From Teredinibacter haidensis (GTDB lineage Bacteria > Pseudomonadota > Gammaproteobacteria > Pseudomonadales > Cellvibrionaceae): a DNA stretch of 64,000 bases. The translations under genes and the position numbers were made by a program. Below, in pieces: positions 9,601-16,838 of the stretch. Where the stretch lies: assembly GCF_014211975.1 (NCBI RefSeq), contig NZ_CP060084.1:4833501-4897500 (forward strand). The letters run 5' to 3'. Positions within the stretch are counted from its first letter, which is position 1; every line of letters begins with the position of its first letter. The notes under the pieces are model-generated. The model worked only from the letters and a program-made list of their open reading frames with translations. It ran no database searches and had not been told where the DNA came from.

Positions 9601-10562
9601 TCATACGTGACCGAAGCAATATAGACGATTTTCCTTTTGTTCGTGAGTCTGGTGATAATGTTATCGAAGTGATTGCTGGTGAATGGCGGGTTGGGAGGGA
9701 TTTGTTGATCCCTGCAGGAAAAAGAGTTCTTGTTCCGGCGGGTACCACTTTGGATTTTGTTAATAGTGCAAAAGTAATCAGTTTTTCTCCTATGTCTGTT
9801 ATGGGCAGCGATAAGCACCCCGTTACGTTTCAGTCCAGTGACAATTCATCTCAGGGGATTATTGTTATACAAGCTAACAAGCCAAGTAATAGAAATAATC
9901 GATCAATATTGGATCATGTAATTTTTTCTGGGTTGTCGAATCCGAACGATGATGGCTGGATGGTGCCGGGCGCAGTTACATTTTATCAGTCTGATGTGGT
10001 TATTACGAATAGTGTATTTAGCAATAACAATTCTGAGGATGCGCTTAATATTGTGTCTTCAGATTACATTCTTTCCGGTGTGACGTTTGAAGGCGCTTTT
10101 TCCGATGCTTTTGATTCGGATTTTTCAACTGGAGAAGTGAACAGTTGTCGCTTTATTAACTCAGGAAATGATGCCATCGACTTTTCAGGTAGTGTAGTCA
10201 GTATTAGCAATGTGAAGATTACTACCGCTGGCGATAAGGGCGTAAGCGCTGGTGAGGCAAGTAGTTTGACGTTAACGGATATTGTTATCGATGGCGCAGA
10301 GATCGGTATCGCCAGTAAAGACGGTTCAAAGGTTTTTGGTAGCGATGTTAATGTGATGAGTGCTGTAATTGGTCTAGCTGCTTATCAGAAAAAACCTGAA
10401 TATACTAAGGCGTATATAAACTTAAGTGATTCCTCTCTGGGCTCTAAAATAAGCCTGCCTTTCGTTTACGATGATGGTTCGGACATATATTTTAACAAAA
10501 CGCTATTACGTATGAAAGAGAAGAAAAAAAACTTACTGATAAAAAAGATAGCCGGCGTATAG
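6666..10562 (+). CDS. Membrane-anchored CotH kinase-domain protein with ILEI-like repeats and C-terminal beta-helix
   Basis: 1298 residues. A transmembrane anchor (about residues 16-38) leads into a large extracytoplasmic region. Residues ~190-250, ~270-400 and ~422-495 look like ILEI/FAM3-type modules: the first has YVILAIKDEGTRKLSESS followed by IRYRGSWAAVW, and the second and third have GVNIVVLDE and GINLVVLSP with an IPDDFIVLLTSKG strand in the second. Residues ~545-800 form a CotH kinase domain (GIRFKGDW, RFSIQSPETR, FGVYALEEHFGKRM, ILFDADAPDKSYESL). Residues ~1090-1260 resemble a right-handed parallel beta-helix with short repeating strands rich in Asn, Asp and Ser. CotH of Bacillus is a spore-coat protein kinase; the target here is unknown. 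A strong SD fixes the start. The neighbours (DUF4956, VTC, phosphoesterase) suggest a phosphate-transfer or surface-modification role; this is inference. Confidence 0.85.
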   Translation: MGTSRSLLFQRKAKGFSLIHALVFTVVVLAFSLIAIAYNRFAPSSDTGVIFTAEGGVFESHSYLDHTLKFSRKVFNGSQVKVKIGRVIFNQHVRLNLTGAKEYSLSFFNNKDFIASTKFSVDKRGFRVTEFGYLIEVPARASEEGFDEVVVTPHFEFEMKVSFDDTSRVNVDRGTKSVTIPEFLKSLPSTHYVILAIKDEGTRKLSESSKNALAKMGSNIKSIRYRGSWAAVWKNGKPLAEMIEAHDNVAEIRGQDVLPLAAQLSEQGLDLVVRSAGYEAGNFAQISVGGKDHSRNRRGVNIVVLDERFNLVNSLTADTFSRDRMDAHQSLSLYANRYPELTLGSVLAEIPDDFIVLLTSKGNYLKGLAPKSLEYFDSVNSKFSQRVNGQSYIGILRNRHVLNEKLGDGAQAMSLFESAALKDLVIKSGAQVSLVSSADNKGMSGIYIDGENISENSPGINLVVLSPKFEVISRYGFDAVDGDLHRNITVLQKQPMRTLEYVSAEDESDTLEKLRFSVKPEHYQTLVSLRDEALNRESIKNASKQEVPAKIDFQGKTYKAGIRFKGDWMDHISKERWSFRVNLKGDNTIMGMKRFSIQSPETRAYMYEWVVHEVFRHEGGITPRYSFLPVDINNKRFGVYALEEHFGKRMVEYHGRKEGPILKFDESRIFESVDAIEAVLPEGITFENKMSTLQKANIQVFQREKTLSAENLRENYRRGYALLDGFRNKLLVASDVFDVESYAKLVAISDLFQTWHSVRWHNMRYYYNPIIDRLEPILFDADAPDKSYESLHYFNRHRDEVNEYLFSDAEFAEAYFGFMEKFSKRDYLSDFRRTFKDEIKEKEKILSTNGGNYKMEWSLFERRQELIRNTLFGGDPLAGVVNYVGGNGLLVKLQNDFDVPYEIGALHIGSNRYATSGLGNIVEAKQKDAAYHFSVSLPESEIRASALMLDYRVPGTTTWRQVQIFPFGDPFLEVGKNGFIRDRSNIDDFPFVRESGDNVIEVIAGEWRVGRDLLIPAGKRVLVPAGTTLDFVNSAKVISFSPMSVMGSDKHPVTFQSSDNSSQGIIVIQANKPSNRNNRSILDHVIFSGLSNPNDDGWMVPGAVTFYQSDVVITNSVFSNNNSEDALNIVSSDYILSGVTFEGAFSDAFDSDFSTGEVNSCRFINSGNDAIDFSGSVVSISNVKITTAGDKGVSAGEASSLTLTDIVIDGAEIGIASKDGSKVFGSDVNVMSAVIGLAAYQKKPEYTKAYINLSDSSLGSKISLPFVYDDGSDIYFNKTLLRMKEKKKNLLIKKIAGV

Positions 10563-10582
10563 GTCTGGAGTAGGGGTGAATA

Positions 10583-11266
10583 ATGTTAGAAATAAAGCAC
10601 AATTATAGGTACGAGCGTAAATTTGTGGTTGATCAAACTGGGGTTAATACACTGTTTACATGTTTAAAACGCAATGCCCATGGCTTTAGAAAGGCTTATC
10701 CTGATCGGGTGATCAATAGCATCTATTTTGATGATATCTTTCTTTCTCACTGCGCGGAGAATGTTGACGGTATTGGTGACCGCACCAAGGTTCGCGTACG
10801 CTGGTATGGTGACGATCCCGGTGTTGTACATAACCCAAAGTTAGAACTGAAAATCAAAAGAGCTTTGGTGGGGAGAAAGGAAATATATCCGGTTAACGGC
10901 TTTGATCGTAACGCAAAAACATCAACGATTGTGCAGCAATTGCTCGGCTCCGACATTCCTGCCAGCGTTAAATGTATGTTAAGACGGCTCTCACCCGTCG
11001 TACAGGTAAGTTACAGACGAAAATACTATGTGTCGCGGGATGATCGTTACCGCCTTACATTCGATGACGGTATTAGGTATTACAATGCTGGGAATGGATA
11101 TATTAGAGGTTTCGGGAAGTTAGATGATCGTAATATCGTAGAATTGAAATACGATGTTGAGAATGATCGGGAGGTAGATAGAATTACTAATCAACTTCCT
11201 TTTAGGTTAAATAAAAATTCAAAATATGTAAATGCTATTCAGTCTGTCTATAACTTGAGAGTATAG
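10583..11266 (+). CDS. VTC-domain (polyphosphate polymerase-like) protein
   Basis: 227 residues, a stand-alone VTC domain of the triphosphate-tunnel-metalloenzyme type. Conserved features seen: N-terminal YRYERKFVVD (the E-R-K of the tunnel), SIYFDD, the RTKVRVRWYG strand, and LELKIKR with its basic residues, then a C-terminal VELKYDV strand. Yeast Vtc4 uses this domain to make polyphosphate from ATP; bacterial stand-alone copies are mostly uncharacterised. No signal peptide, so it is presumably cytoplasmic. It starts 20 nt after the CotH gene with a GGAG/GGGG ribosome site. Polymerase activity would need the full set of tunnel residues to be checked; other phosphate-transfer chemistry is possible. 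Confidence 0.85.
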   Translation: MLEIKHNYRYERKFVVDQTGVNTLFTCLKRNAHGFRKAYPDRVINSIYFDDIFLSHCAENVDGIGDRTKVRVRWYGDDPGVVHNPKLELKIKRALVGRKEIYPVNGFDRNAKTSTIVQQLLGSDIPASVKCMLRRLSPVVQVSYRRKYYVSRDDRYRLTFDDGIRYYNAGNGYIRGFGKLDDRNIVELKYDVENDREVDRITNQLPFRLNKNSKYVNAIQSVYNLRV

Positions 11267-11348
11267 CAGCGCAGGTTTATATTCGCGAAATACTACTTTT
11301 GTCGAAGTAACTGTTACCTATCGCAGACTTGAATCTGGGCTATCATTT

Positions 11349-12170
11349 ATGAAAAAGTTGGCAAAACTCGGGCTTGTTGCTATTACGCTGGTTACCATGG
11401 GGTGTAATTTCGGTAATCGAAATGAAGGGCCGCTTCAGGTGGCTTTTGTTTCCCATACCTATCACTTGCATAAGCACAAAGATATTCAGGATATGCTAGT
11501 TCAGTCTATCAATCAGGAAAAGCCAAAATATATTTTTTCCTTGGGTGATGTTGTTCTGGTTAACGATGATTTTCGATGGAAGAAAGCAGAGGAATTTTTC
11601 GGGAAATTAGACGGGCCCGTTTATTTCTCGCCTGGGAATCACGATTTACATAGTTTTTATGAGGTGGAAAGCCAGGAAACCGACAGGCACTATCCAGAGC
11701 GCCGTCAGCAATATATTGATCGAATTGGCTATGTGAATAAAATGGTTCAGGATGATAATGCAGATTTCATTATGATTAATTCCAACGATCCATTTATAAA
11801 AACGCAGCCCTTTCTGGATGAGTCCATCGCCAAAGCAAACCCCAATACGCCAAATTTTTTGCTAACGCATCATCCGATCTGGATTGATCGCTATAGGAAA
11901 AATTGGATACAGTGGTATTGGCGTAGTATCAAGCGGGATGAGATAGCGCCTTACCTTGCGGATTTTCAGCGGATCATTGTCGGCGATATATCTGGCAGTA
12001 TCCAGCATCATAAATTTAATGAAACTCCGGCTACGATGATCGGTATTGGCAATGATGGCGATCCCGTATTCTGGGTATTGGCAACACTGCAAGATAATGG
12101 TGAATTCAGTTTCGAGGCAAAAACCATTGAATTGCCGGAACATCACCCTTACAAAAAGAAACAACGATAG
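11349..12170 (+). CDS. Calcineurin-like metallophosphoesterase lipoprotein, divergent active site
   Basis: 273 residues with a lipoprotein signal (lipobox LVTMGC, Cys19). The metallophosphoesterase core is recognisable from SLGDVVL (motif II), SPGNHDLH (motif III) and LLTHHPIW (motif IV). Two motifs are atypical: where motif I normally reads D-x-H there is VSHTYHLHK without the aspartate, and the terminal GHxH appears as GDISGSIQHH. Lipidation puts it in the periplasm or outer membrane, on the same side as the large CotH protein encoded two genes upstream. It probably hydrolyses a phospho-ester or polyphosphate product of the operon, or has become a binding protein. It follows the VTC gene by 82 nt and precedes the next gene by 9 nt. 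Confidence 0.75.
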   Translation: MKKLAKLGLVAITLVTMGCNFGNRNEGPLQVAFVSHTYHLHKHKDIQDMLVQSINQEKPKYIFSLGDVVLVNDDFRWKKAEEFFGKLDGPVYFSPGNHDLHSFYEVESQETDRHYPERRQQYIDRIGYVNKMVQDDNADFIMINSNDPFIKTQPFLDESIAKANPNTPNFLLTHHPIWIDRYRKNWIQWYWRSIKRDEIAPYLADFQRIIVGDISGSIQHHKFNETPATMIGIGNDGDPVFWVLATLQDNGEFSFEAKTIELPEHHPYKKKQR

Positions 12171-12179
12171 AGGTGTCCG

Positions 12180-12581
12180 ATGAATAAACGTGGTTTATAC
12201 AGAGTGATACTGGTGGCATTTCTTTTTGTTGGCGGTATGATCAATCCAGTCTATGCCGATGTAAAGCATCAGCTTGTGAGCCAGTTGTGGAAAAAAGAGC
12301 GTGCTAGTACTTTTGAGGGGCGGCTAACCACTTTGTGGATGTTTTTCGAGGATGGTACGGGCGTTGCATATCAGCGTTTTAATAAACACGGAAAAATTAA
12401 AGCTCTCAATCACGCATTCACTTATACAGTTGATAAAAACAGGGTAACCATTCAGGAGGAAATCGATAAAGAGTGGGAGGGTTTTTTTGGTGTAACGTAC
12501 TGGACTTTGCACCAGAATAAGTTAATCGGAGATATTAAGCTTGGTAGCCAGCAGTTGGTTTTTACACCCTTTATGCTGTAA
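12180..12581 (+). CDS. Small exported protein of unknown function, last gene of the CotH/VTC operon
   Basis: 133 residues with a Sec signal peptide ending in VYA (around residue 26). The mature part (~107 residues) is predicted by eye to be mostly beta-strand with an alternating Trp/Phe/Tyr pattern (TLWMFFEDGTGVAYQRF, then HAFTYTVDKNRVTI), resembling small calycin-like or lipocalin-like domains, but I do not recognise a family. An AGAGGTG ribosome site lies just upstream, and only 9 nt separate it from the phosphoesterase gene, so it belongs to the same operon. It is probably periplasmic. Function unknown. Confidence 0.65.
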   Translation: MNKRGLYRVILVAFLFVGGMINPVYADVKHQLVSQLWKKERASTFEGRLTTLWMFFEDGTGVAYQRFNKHGKIKALNHAFTYTVDKNRVTIQEEIDKEWEGFFGVTYWTLHQNKLIGDIKLGSQQLVFTPFML

Positions 12582-12666
12582 CGATAAGAGTAGGCTAAAT
12601 TATTGATCTGATCATTATTTAATTTTTCCGCGTTAATGATCGATTTGGAAACTCTGGTTGCCTGTC

Positions 12667-13791
12667 TCAGGCGTAATATACACCACCTAAAATCAATTCT
12701 TGAGAGGCTCCTGTAACCGCGGGTATGTTCCCGGGTTTACGTTCCAGAGTACGCATGGCCAGCCAGGCGAATGCTACGGCTTCTACCCAGTCTGGTTGAA
12801 GGTTAAGCGCATCGGTGGTATCCAATTTAAATCTTGGCATTAGCGCTTTTAACCGTTCAAATAGGTGCGTGTTGTGTGCGCCGCCGCCGCAGACAAATAC
12901 ATGGGTGTTGTCTTCACAGATCGCGGCTAGCGCGTTGGCAATACTGATTGCTGTGAGCTCAGTTAGCGTTGCCTGGACATCCTGTGGTGAAAAGGGGGTC
13001 ATGGTCTGCTCTATGTTGGAGCTTACCCAGCTTATATCGAAATCTTCCCGGCCGGTACTTTTGGGCGCAGTCATACGAAAGAACGAATGGCTTAACAGTT
13101 TTTGGAGTAGTTCTTGATTAACGGTTCCCTGTTTTGCCCAGGCACCATCTTCGTCATAATTGTGCGAACCAAAAGAACTGATCCAAGCATCCATTAAAAC
13201 GTTGCCGGGGCCTGTGTCAAAGCCAATGACGGGGCCAGCTTTGGGGATGTAGGTTACGTTGGACATGCCGCCAATATTCAAAATACAGCGCGACTCCTCC
13301 TTCGAGGTAAACATTTCATTGTGGAAGGTCGGAGCTAATGGAGCGCCCTGGCCGCCGGCCGCCATGTCTCTTCGGCGAAAATCAGCAACCGTCGTTATTC
13401 CTGTAAGCTGAGCAATAGTGTTTGGGTCGCCGATTTGTAGGGTGAATTGGTCCGGTGTGCCTGCGCTTCGGGGACGGTGGCGAATAGTTTGGCCGTGACT
13501 GCCAATGCCGCAAATGTCAGCCGCACCGTAGCCGGTTTTGACAAGTAATTGGTTAACTGCGTGCGCAAATAGTAAGCCTAACTGTTTATCGAGTGCGCCC
13601 ATTCGATCTATTTCATTCTCACCGGGGCGAGTTAAATCGAATATTTTTTTGCGAGTTCGCTCTTCGTAGGGCAGATCCAGAGTGCCGATAAGGTTCAGGG
13701 CATTATCCGAAAATTCGACCAGCGCGGCATCTATAGAATCGACGCTAGTTCCAGACATCAGGCCTATATACAGGCGGTTAGCCTCAGACAT
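12667..13791 (-). CDS. anmK: Anhydro-N-acetylmuramic acid kinase
   Basis: 374 residues, the normal AnmK length. Diagnostic motifs: GLMSGTSVDSIDAALVEF at residues ~10-27, GSHGQTIRHRP, IGGMSNVTYIP, and FDTGPGNVLMDAW with the catalytic Asp. The enzyme phosphorylates and hydrolyses 1,6-anhydroMurNAc to MurNAc-6-phosphate during peptidoglycan recycling in the cytoplasm. The upstream neighbour on the same strand is an M23 endopeptidase, and the divergent gene beyond is tyrS; the same order is known in pseudomonads. The GAGG ribosome site falls inside a terminator-like hairpin (13793-13830). Confidence 0.97.
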   Translation of the reverse strand: MSEANRLYIGLMSGTSVDSIDAALVEFSDNALNLIGTLDLPYEERTRKKIFDLTRPGENEIDRMGALDKQLGLLFAHAVNQLLVKTGYGAADICGIGSHGQTIRHRPRSAGTPDQFTLQIGDPNTIAQLTGITTVADFRRRDMAAGGQGAPLAPTFHNEMFTSKEESRCILNIGGMSNVTYIPKAGPVIGFDTGPGNVLMDAWISSFGSHNYDEDGAWAKQGTVNQELLQKLLSHSFFRMTAPKSTGREDFDISWVSSNIEQTMTPFSPQDVQATLTELTAISIANALAAICEDNTHVFVCGGGAHNTHLFERLKALMPRFKLDTTDALNLQPDWVEAVAFAWLAMRTLERKPGNIPAVTGASQELILGGVYYA

Positions 13792-13792
13792 A

Positions 13793-13830
13793 AAAAGCCT
13801 CGTAGTACTTGTTGCGTGAAGGAGGCTTTT
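13793..13830 (-). terminator. Terminator-like hairpin covering the anmK ribosome binding site
   Basis: Read on the minus strand, a 9-bp stem AAAAGCCTC / GAGGCTTTT with a ~20-nt loop ends in TTTTT immediately before the anmK ATG. The 3' arm contains the GAGG that serves as the anmK Shine-Dalgarno site. It can act as a partial terminator of mepM transcripts and/or mask anmK translation. Confidence 0.6.
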
Positions 13831-13872
13831 CGCCCCCAGAGTTAAGTGCGGGAGTAATGCATCTACACAATA

Positions 13873-15264
13873 TTATAATTTTTTTGTGTCGCTATTTGTA
13901 TGACGGACAGCAACTTTTGTGCTGGGAGCTTCTGGGGTCAATTCGGCCAGTAGCGGCTGGGTATGTTGGTAAAAACGCTGTAATTCCGCTTCGGGAACGG
14001 CCTTGGCTTTTGGTAATTTCACTGTGAGTGGATTACGTACGGCACCGTTAACGTGAAATTCATAATGAAGATGTGGGCCGGTTGCTAAGCCTGTCGAGCC
14101 GACATAAGCGATAACTTGCCCTTGCTTAACTCGTGAACCTTTGTGAATGCCTTTGCGGAATTTACTAATGTGTGCATAAAAGGTTTTATAGGTTTGCCCG
14201 TGCTGAATAATAACAACGTTACCGTAGCCACCCTTTCGCCCGGCAAAGGTAACCTTACCGTCACCGGCCGCTTTAATGGGTGTGCCGCGGGCGGCTGCGT
14301 AATCTGTTCCCTTGTGGGCACGAATTTTATTCAATACCGGGTGCTTGCGGCTAAGGTTAAAGTGGGAGGATATGCGAGCGAAATCGATAGGCGTGCGCAG
14401 AAACTCTTTGCGCATCGTGTCTCCGGTTGGAGTGTAATATTGGGTGTTGCCGTTGATGTCTTCGTAGCGTACAGCGCGAAAAGACTTACCACGATTGGTG
14501 AATTCTGCGGCGAGGATATTGCCATTGCCAATTTTGTCGCCATCTAAAAATGATTCTTCAAATAACACCTTAAACGAATCGTTTTCGCGAATATCGAGCG
14601 CAAAATCGATATCCCAGCCGAAAATACCGGCCAACTCCATCACCAGTTTATCGTCCAGCTGGGCTTTTTTCCCGGCGAGAAACAGCGATTCAGTAATGGT
14701 TGCCGAGCGAGTAGACAGGATGATGTCGGGTTTGCGTTGTATTTCGGAGTAGTGGTAACCGCCAGCTGTGCGGGTGTACGCAAAGCTGTTGAGACGGTCT
14801 TGAATATAACTGAGTTTTTGTAGGGCGCCGTTGACACCTACCAAAAATTCCAGGTGGTGACCGGGGTAGAGAGAGGCCAGTTTTTTCCCGTTTTCAGCCT
14901 GTAATAGTGCCATCATATCCCTGTCTGTGAAACCTGCACGCTTGAATATCAGCGACAGGTTATCACCGGGTTTCACCTTCTGGTTTATCAGCCGGTTATC
15001 AGGCTCTTCGATGGGGGCAAAATCTTCCAGTTCGGGTGTTGCCTGAAAAGGCTCTTGGATACTTTGGAGCGAAGGTATGGGGATAGCCTGACTGTGGCGC
15101 TTGGCCTCAGTTTCTTTGCTGGGTAGCATCAGGAAGGTACCCAAACAAAAGGAAAGTGCGGCAACAGCAGCAAGGTGCATTCGAGGCAGTTGCTTAAGTA
15201 CAGCTTTTACGGACTTGCGTTTTACCTCAAAGCGCTTTTTTCTTTTCATATCAACAGGTTGCAT
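13873..15264 (-). CDS. mepM: M23 family peptidoglycan endopeptidase (MepM-like)
   Basis: 463 residues from ATG 15264; a GTG 13 codons upstream is an alternative start. A basic cytoplasmic N-terminus is followed by one membrane segment (about residues 35-48, AAVAALSFCLGTFLML), an OapA/LysM-like region starting KPGDNLSLIFKRAGF, and a C-terminal lysostaphin-type M23 domain. Zinc ligands are visible in HKGTDYAAARG (His and Asp) and GPHLHYEFHVNG (HxH). In E. coli the relative MepM cleaves D-Ala-mDAP crosslinks to allow cell-wall growth. Inner-membrane anchored, acting in the periplasm. It is probably cotranscribed with anmK, linking wall hydrolysis and recycling. Confidence 0.92.
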   Translation of the reverse strand: MQPVDMKRKKRFEVKRKSVKAVLKQLPRMHLAAVAALSFCLGTFLMLPSKETEAKRHSQAIPIPSLQSIQEPFQATPELEDFAPIEEPDNRLINQKVKPGDNLSLIFKRAGFTDRDMMALLQAENGKKLASLYPGHHLEFLVGVNGALQKLSYIQDRLNSFAYTRTAGGYHYSEIQRKPDIILSTRSATITESLFLAGKKAQLDDKLVMELAGIFGWDIDFALDIRENDSFKVLFEESFLDGDKIGNGNILAAEFTNRGKSFRAVRYEDINGNTQYYTPTGDTMRKEFLRTPIDFARISSHFNLSRKHPVLNKIRAHKGTDYAAARGTPIKAAGDGKVTFAGRKGGYGNVVIIQHGQTYKTFYAHISKFRKGIHKGSRVKQGQVIAYVGSTGLATGPHLHYEFHVNGAVRNPLTVKLPKAKAVPEAELQRFYQHTQPLLAELTPEAPSTKVAVRHTNSDTKKL

Positions 15265-15527
15265 GCGGGTCTTCAAATCGGGCCGATGTATGGGACGTAA
15301 CACCCAAATTTATAACAGAAAAACGGCTAAATATCACCCACAGATTTGTAACAGAGGTTGTTATATAGCAAAGCGCTCTTAATGTCGTGCGTATCGTTAC
15401 GGTTGGTAAGCGTTCACTAGCTCGCTGTTTATGATCTTGGTTATAAAAACAGCGAAAAACGGGTTTGTTTTAGCACTCATTTTCGGTATCGTTTGCGCCT
15501 TCTTTGTAACGCCATTGGGATAGACAC
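15265..15527. promoter_or_regulatory. Divergent promoter region, mepM / tyrS
   Basis: About 260 nt between divergently transcribed genes; must hold both promoters. No tRNA-like, T-box or other structured leader was recognised. Confidence 0.4.
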
Positions 15528-16832
15528 ATGACAGCGGTAGACTCTAACCTCCTAAACGACCTTCAGGCACGCGGCTTGATCGCGCAAATGACCGGTGACG
15601 ACCAGCTTTATAGCTGGTTGCAGGAGCCCCGCACGCTCTATAGTGGTTTCGACCCCACGGCAGATAGTTTGCACATTGGCAGCCTGGTTCCCCTTCTTAC
15701 ACTGCGCAGATTTCAACAGGCGGGGCACAAGCCTTTGGCGTTGGTCGGTGGGGCGACGGGGTTGATTGGCGACCCTAGCTTTAAGGCCCAGGAGCGTAAG
15801 TTGAATACTCCGGATATTGTTGCCGCTTGGGTCGACAAACTTAAGGCTCAGGTATCCCGATTTATCGATTTTGACAGCGGTAGTAATGCCGCCGAGGTAG
15901 TGAATAACCTGGATTGGATTGGTGATGTTAACGTGCTCGATTTCCTGCGCGACGTGGGCAAACACTTTTCCATTAACAATATGATTCAGAAGGAATCAGT
16001 AAAGCAGCGCATCGACCGCGAAGGTGCGGGCATTTCCTTTACTGAGTTTACCTATATGATTTTGCAGTCTTACGACTTTGCAGAACTCTACAAACAGTAC
16101 ACCTGCACGCTACAAATTGGCGGTTCCGACCAGTGGGGTAATATCACAGGGGGGATCGATCTCGCTCGTCGCATGTACGGTGGCAATGTTTTTGGGCTGA
16201 CATTGCCATTGGTAACGAAATCCGATGGTTCGAAGTTTGGGAAAACAGAATCGGGCACCATTTGGTTGGATTCGGCTAAGACCTCGCCCTATGCTTTTTA
16301 CCAATTCTGGCTGAACAGTGCAGATGAAGACGCTTATAAATTTCTACGTTACTTCACCTTCCTCTCGGTTGACGATATTAACCGCATTGAAGAAGACGAT
16401 AAAGCGGCGCAGGGTCGGCCACAGGCTCAAAGCATACTGGCAAAAGAAGTGACTCGACTGATTCACGGCGACGAAGGTTTGCGGGCGGCCGAGAGAATTA
16501 CCGAGGCCATGTTTAACGGTGACTTGGCTGATTTAACGGAAGCGGAGCTGGAGCAGTTAGCACTGGATGGTTTGCCTTCCAGTAAATTAGGCGCTGATGA
16601 GCTTGTAGAAAAACCACTTACCTCCTTGTTGACGGATTGTGGCATGGTGAAAGCGGGTCGCGAAGTAAAAGATGCCTTAGGTCGTAACGCTGTATGGATT
16701 AACGGCGTTGCCAAAGGCGCGGAAGACAATATGAATGTGATGGAGAGCTTCGCTGCAGACAAGGCACTTTATGGCCGCTTCTTTTTGATTAAGCTAGGCA
16801 AGAAGAAAAACCATTTGTTTGAGCTGGTTTAA
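15528..16832 (+). CDS. tyrS: Tyrosyl-tRNA synthetase
   Basis: 434 residues with class I synthetase signatures: LHIGSLVP (HIGH motif, near residue 48), the tyrosine-site YDFAELY and QIGGSDQWGN blocks, and a KMSKS equivalent reading KFGKT at about residues 236-240. A C-terminal S4 RNA-binding domain follows (about 365-425, with AGREVKDALGRNAVWING). The KFGKT form and length match the E. coli TyrS type rather than TyrZ. It charges tRNA-Tyr with tyrosine. Its stop is only 6 nt from the stop of the convergent GGDEF gene, leaving no room for a separate terminator. Confidence 0.98.
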   Translation: MTAVDSNLLNDLQARGLIAQMTGDDQLYSWLQEPRTLYSGFDPTADSLHIGSLVPLLTLRRFQQAGHKPLALVGGATGLIGDPSFKAQERKLNTPDIVAAWVDKLKAQVSRFIDFDSGSNAAEVVNNLDWIGDVNVLDFLRDVGKHFSINNMIQKESVKQRIDREGAGISFTEFTYMILQSYDFAELYKQYTCTLQIGGSDQWGNITGGIDLARRMYGGNVFGLTLPLVTKSDGSKFGKTESGTIWLDSAKTSPYAFYQFWLNSADEDAYKFLRYFTFLSVDDINRIEEDDKAAQGRPQAQSILAKEVTRLIHGDEGLRAAERITEAMFNGDLADLTEAELEQLALDGLPSSKLGADELVEKPLTSLLTDCGMVKAGREVKDALGRNAVWINGVAKGAEDNMNVMESFAADKALYGRFFLIKLGKKKNHLFELV

Positions 16833-16838
16833 AGCCTT

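Noticed and set aside
12610..12641. Possible hairpin between the CotH/VTC operon and anmK (GATCATTA / TAATGATC)
   Set aside because: AT-rich weak stem with a 16-nt loop and no following T-run on either strand; not convincing as a terminator.
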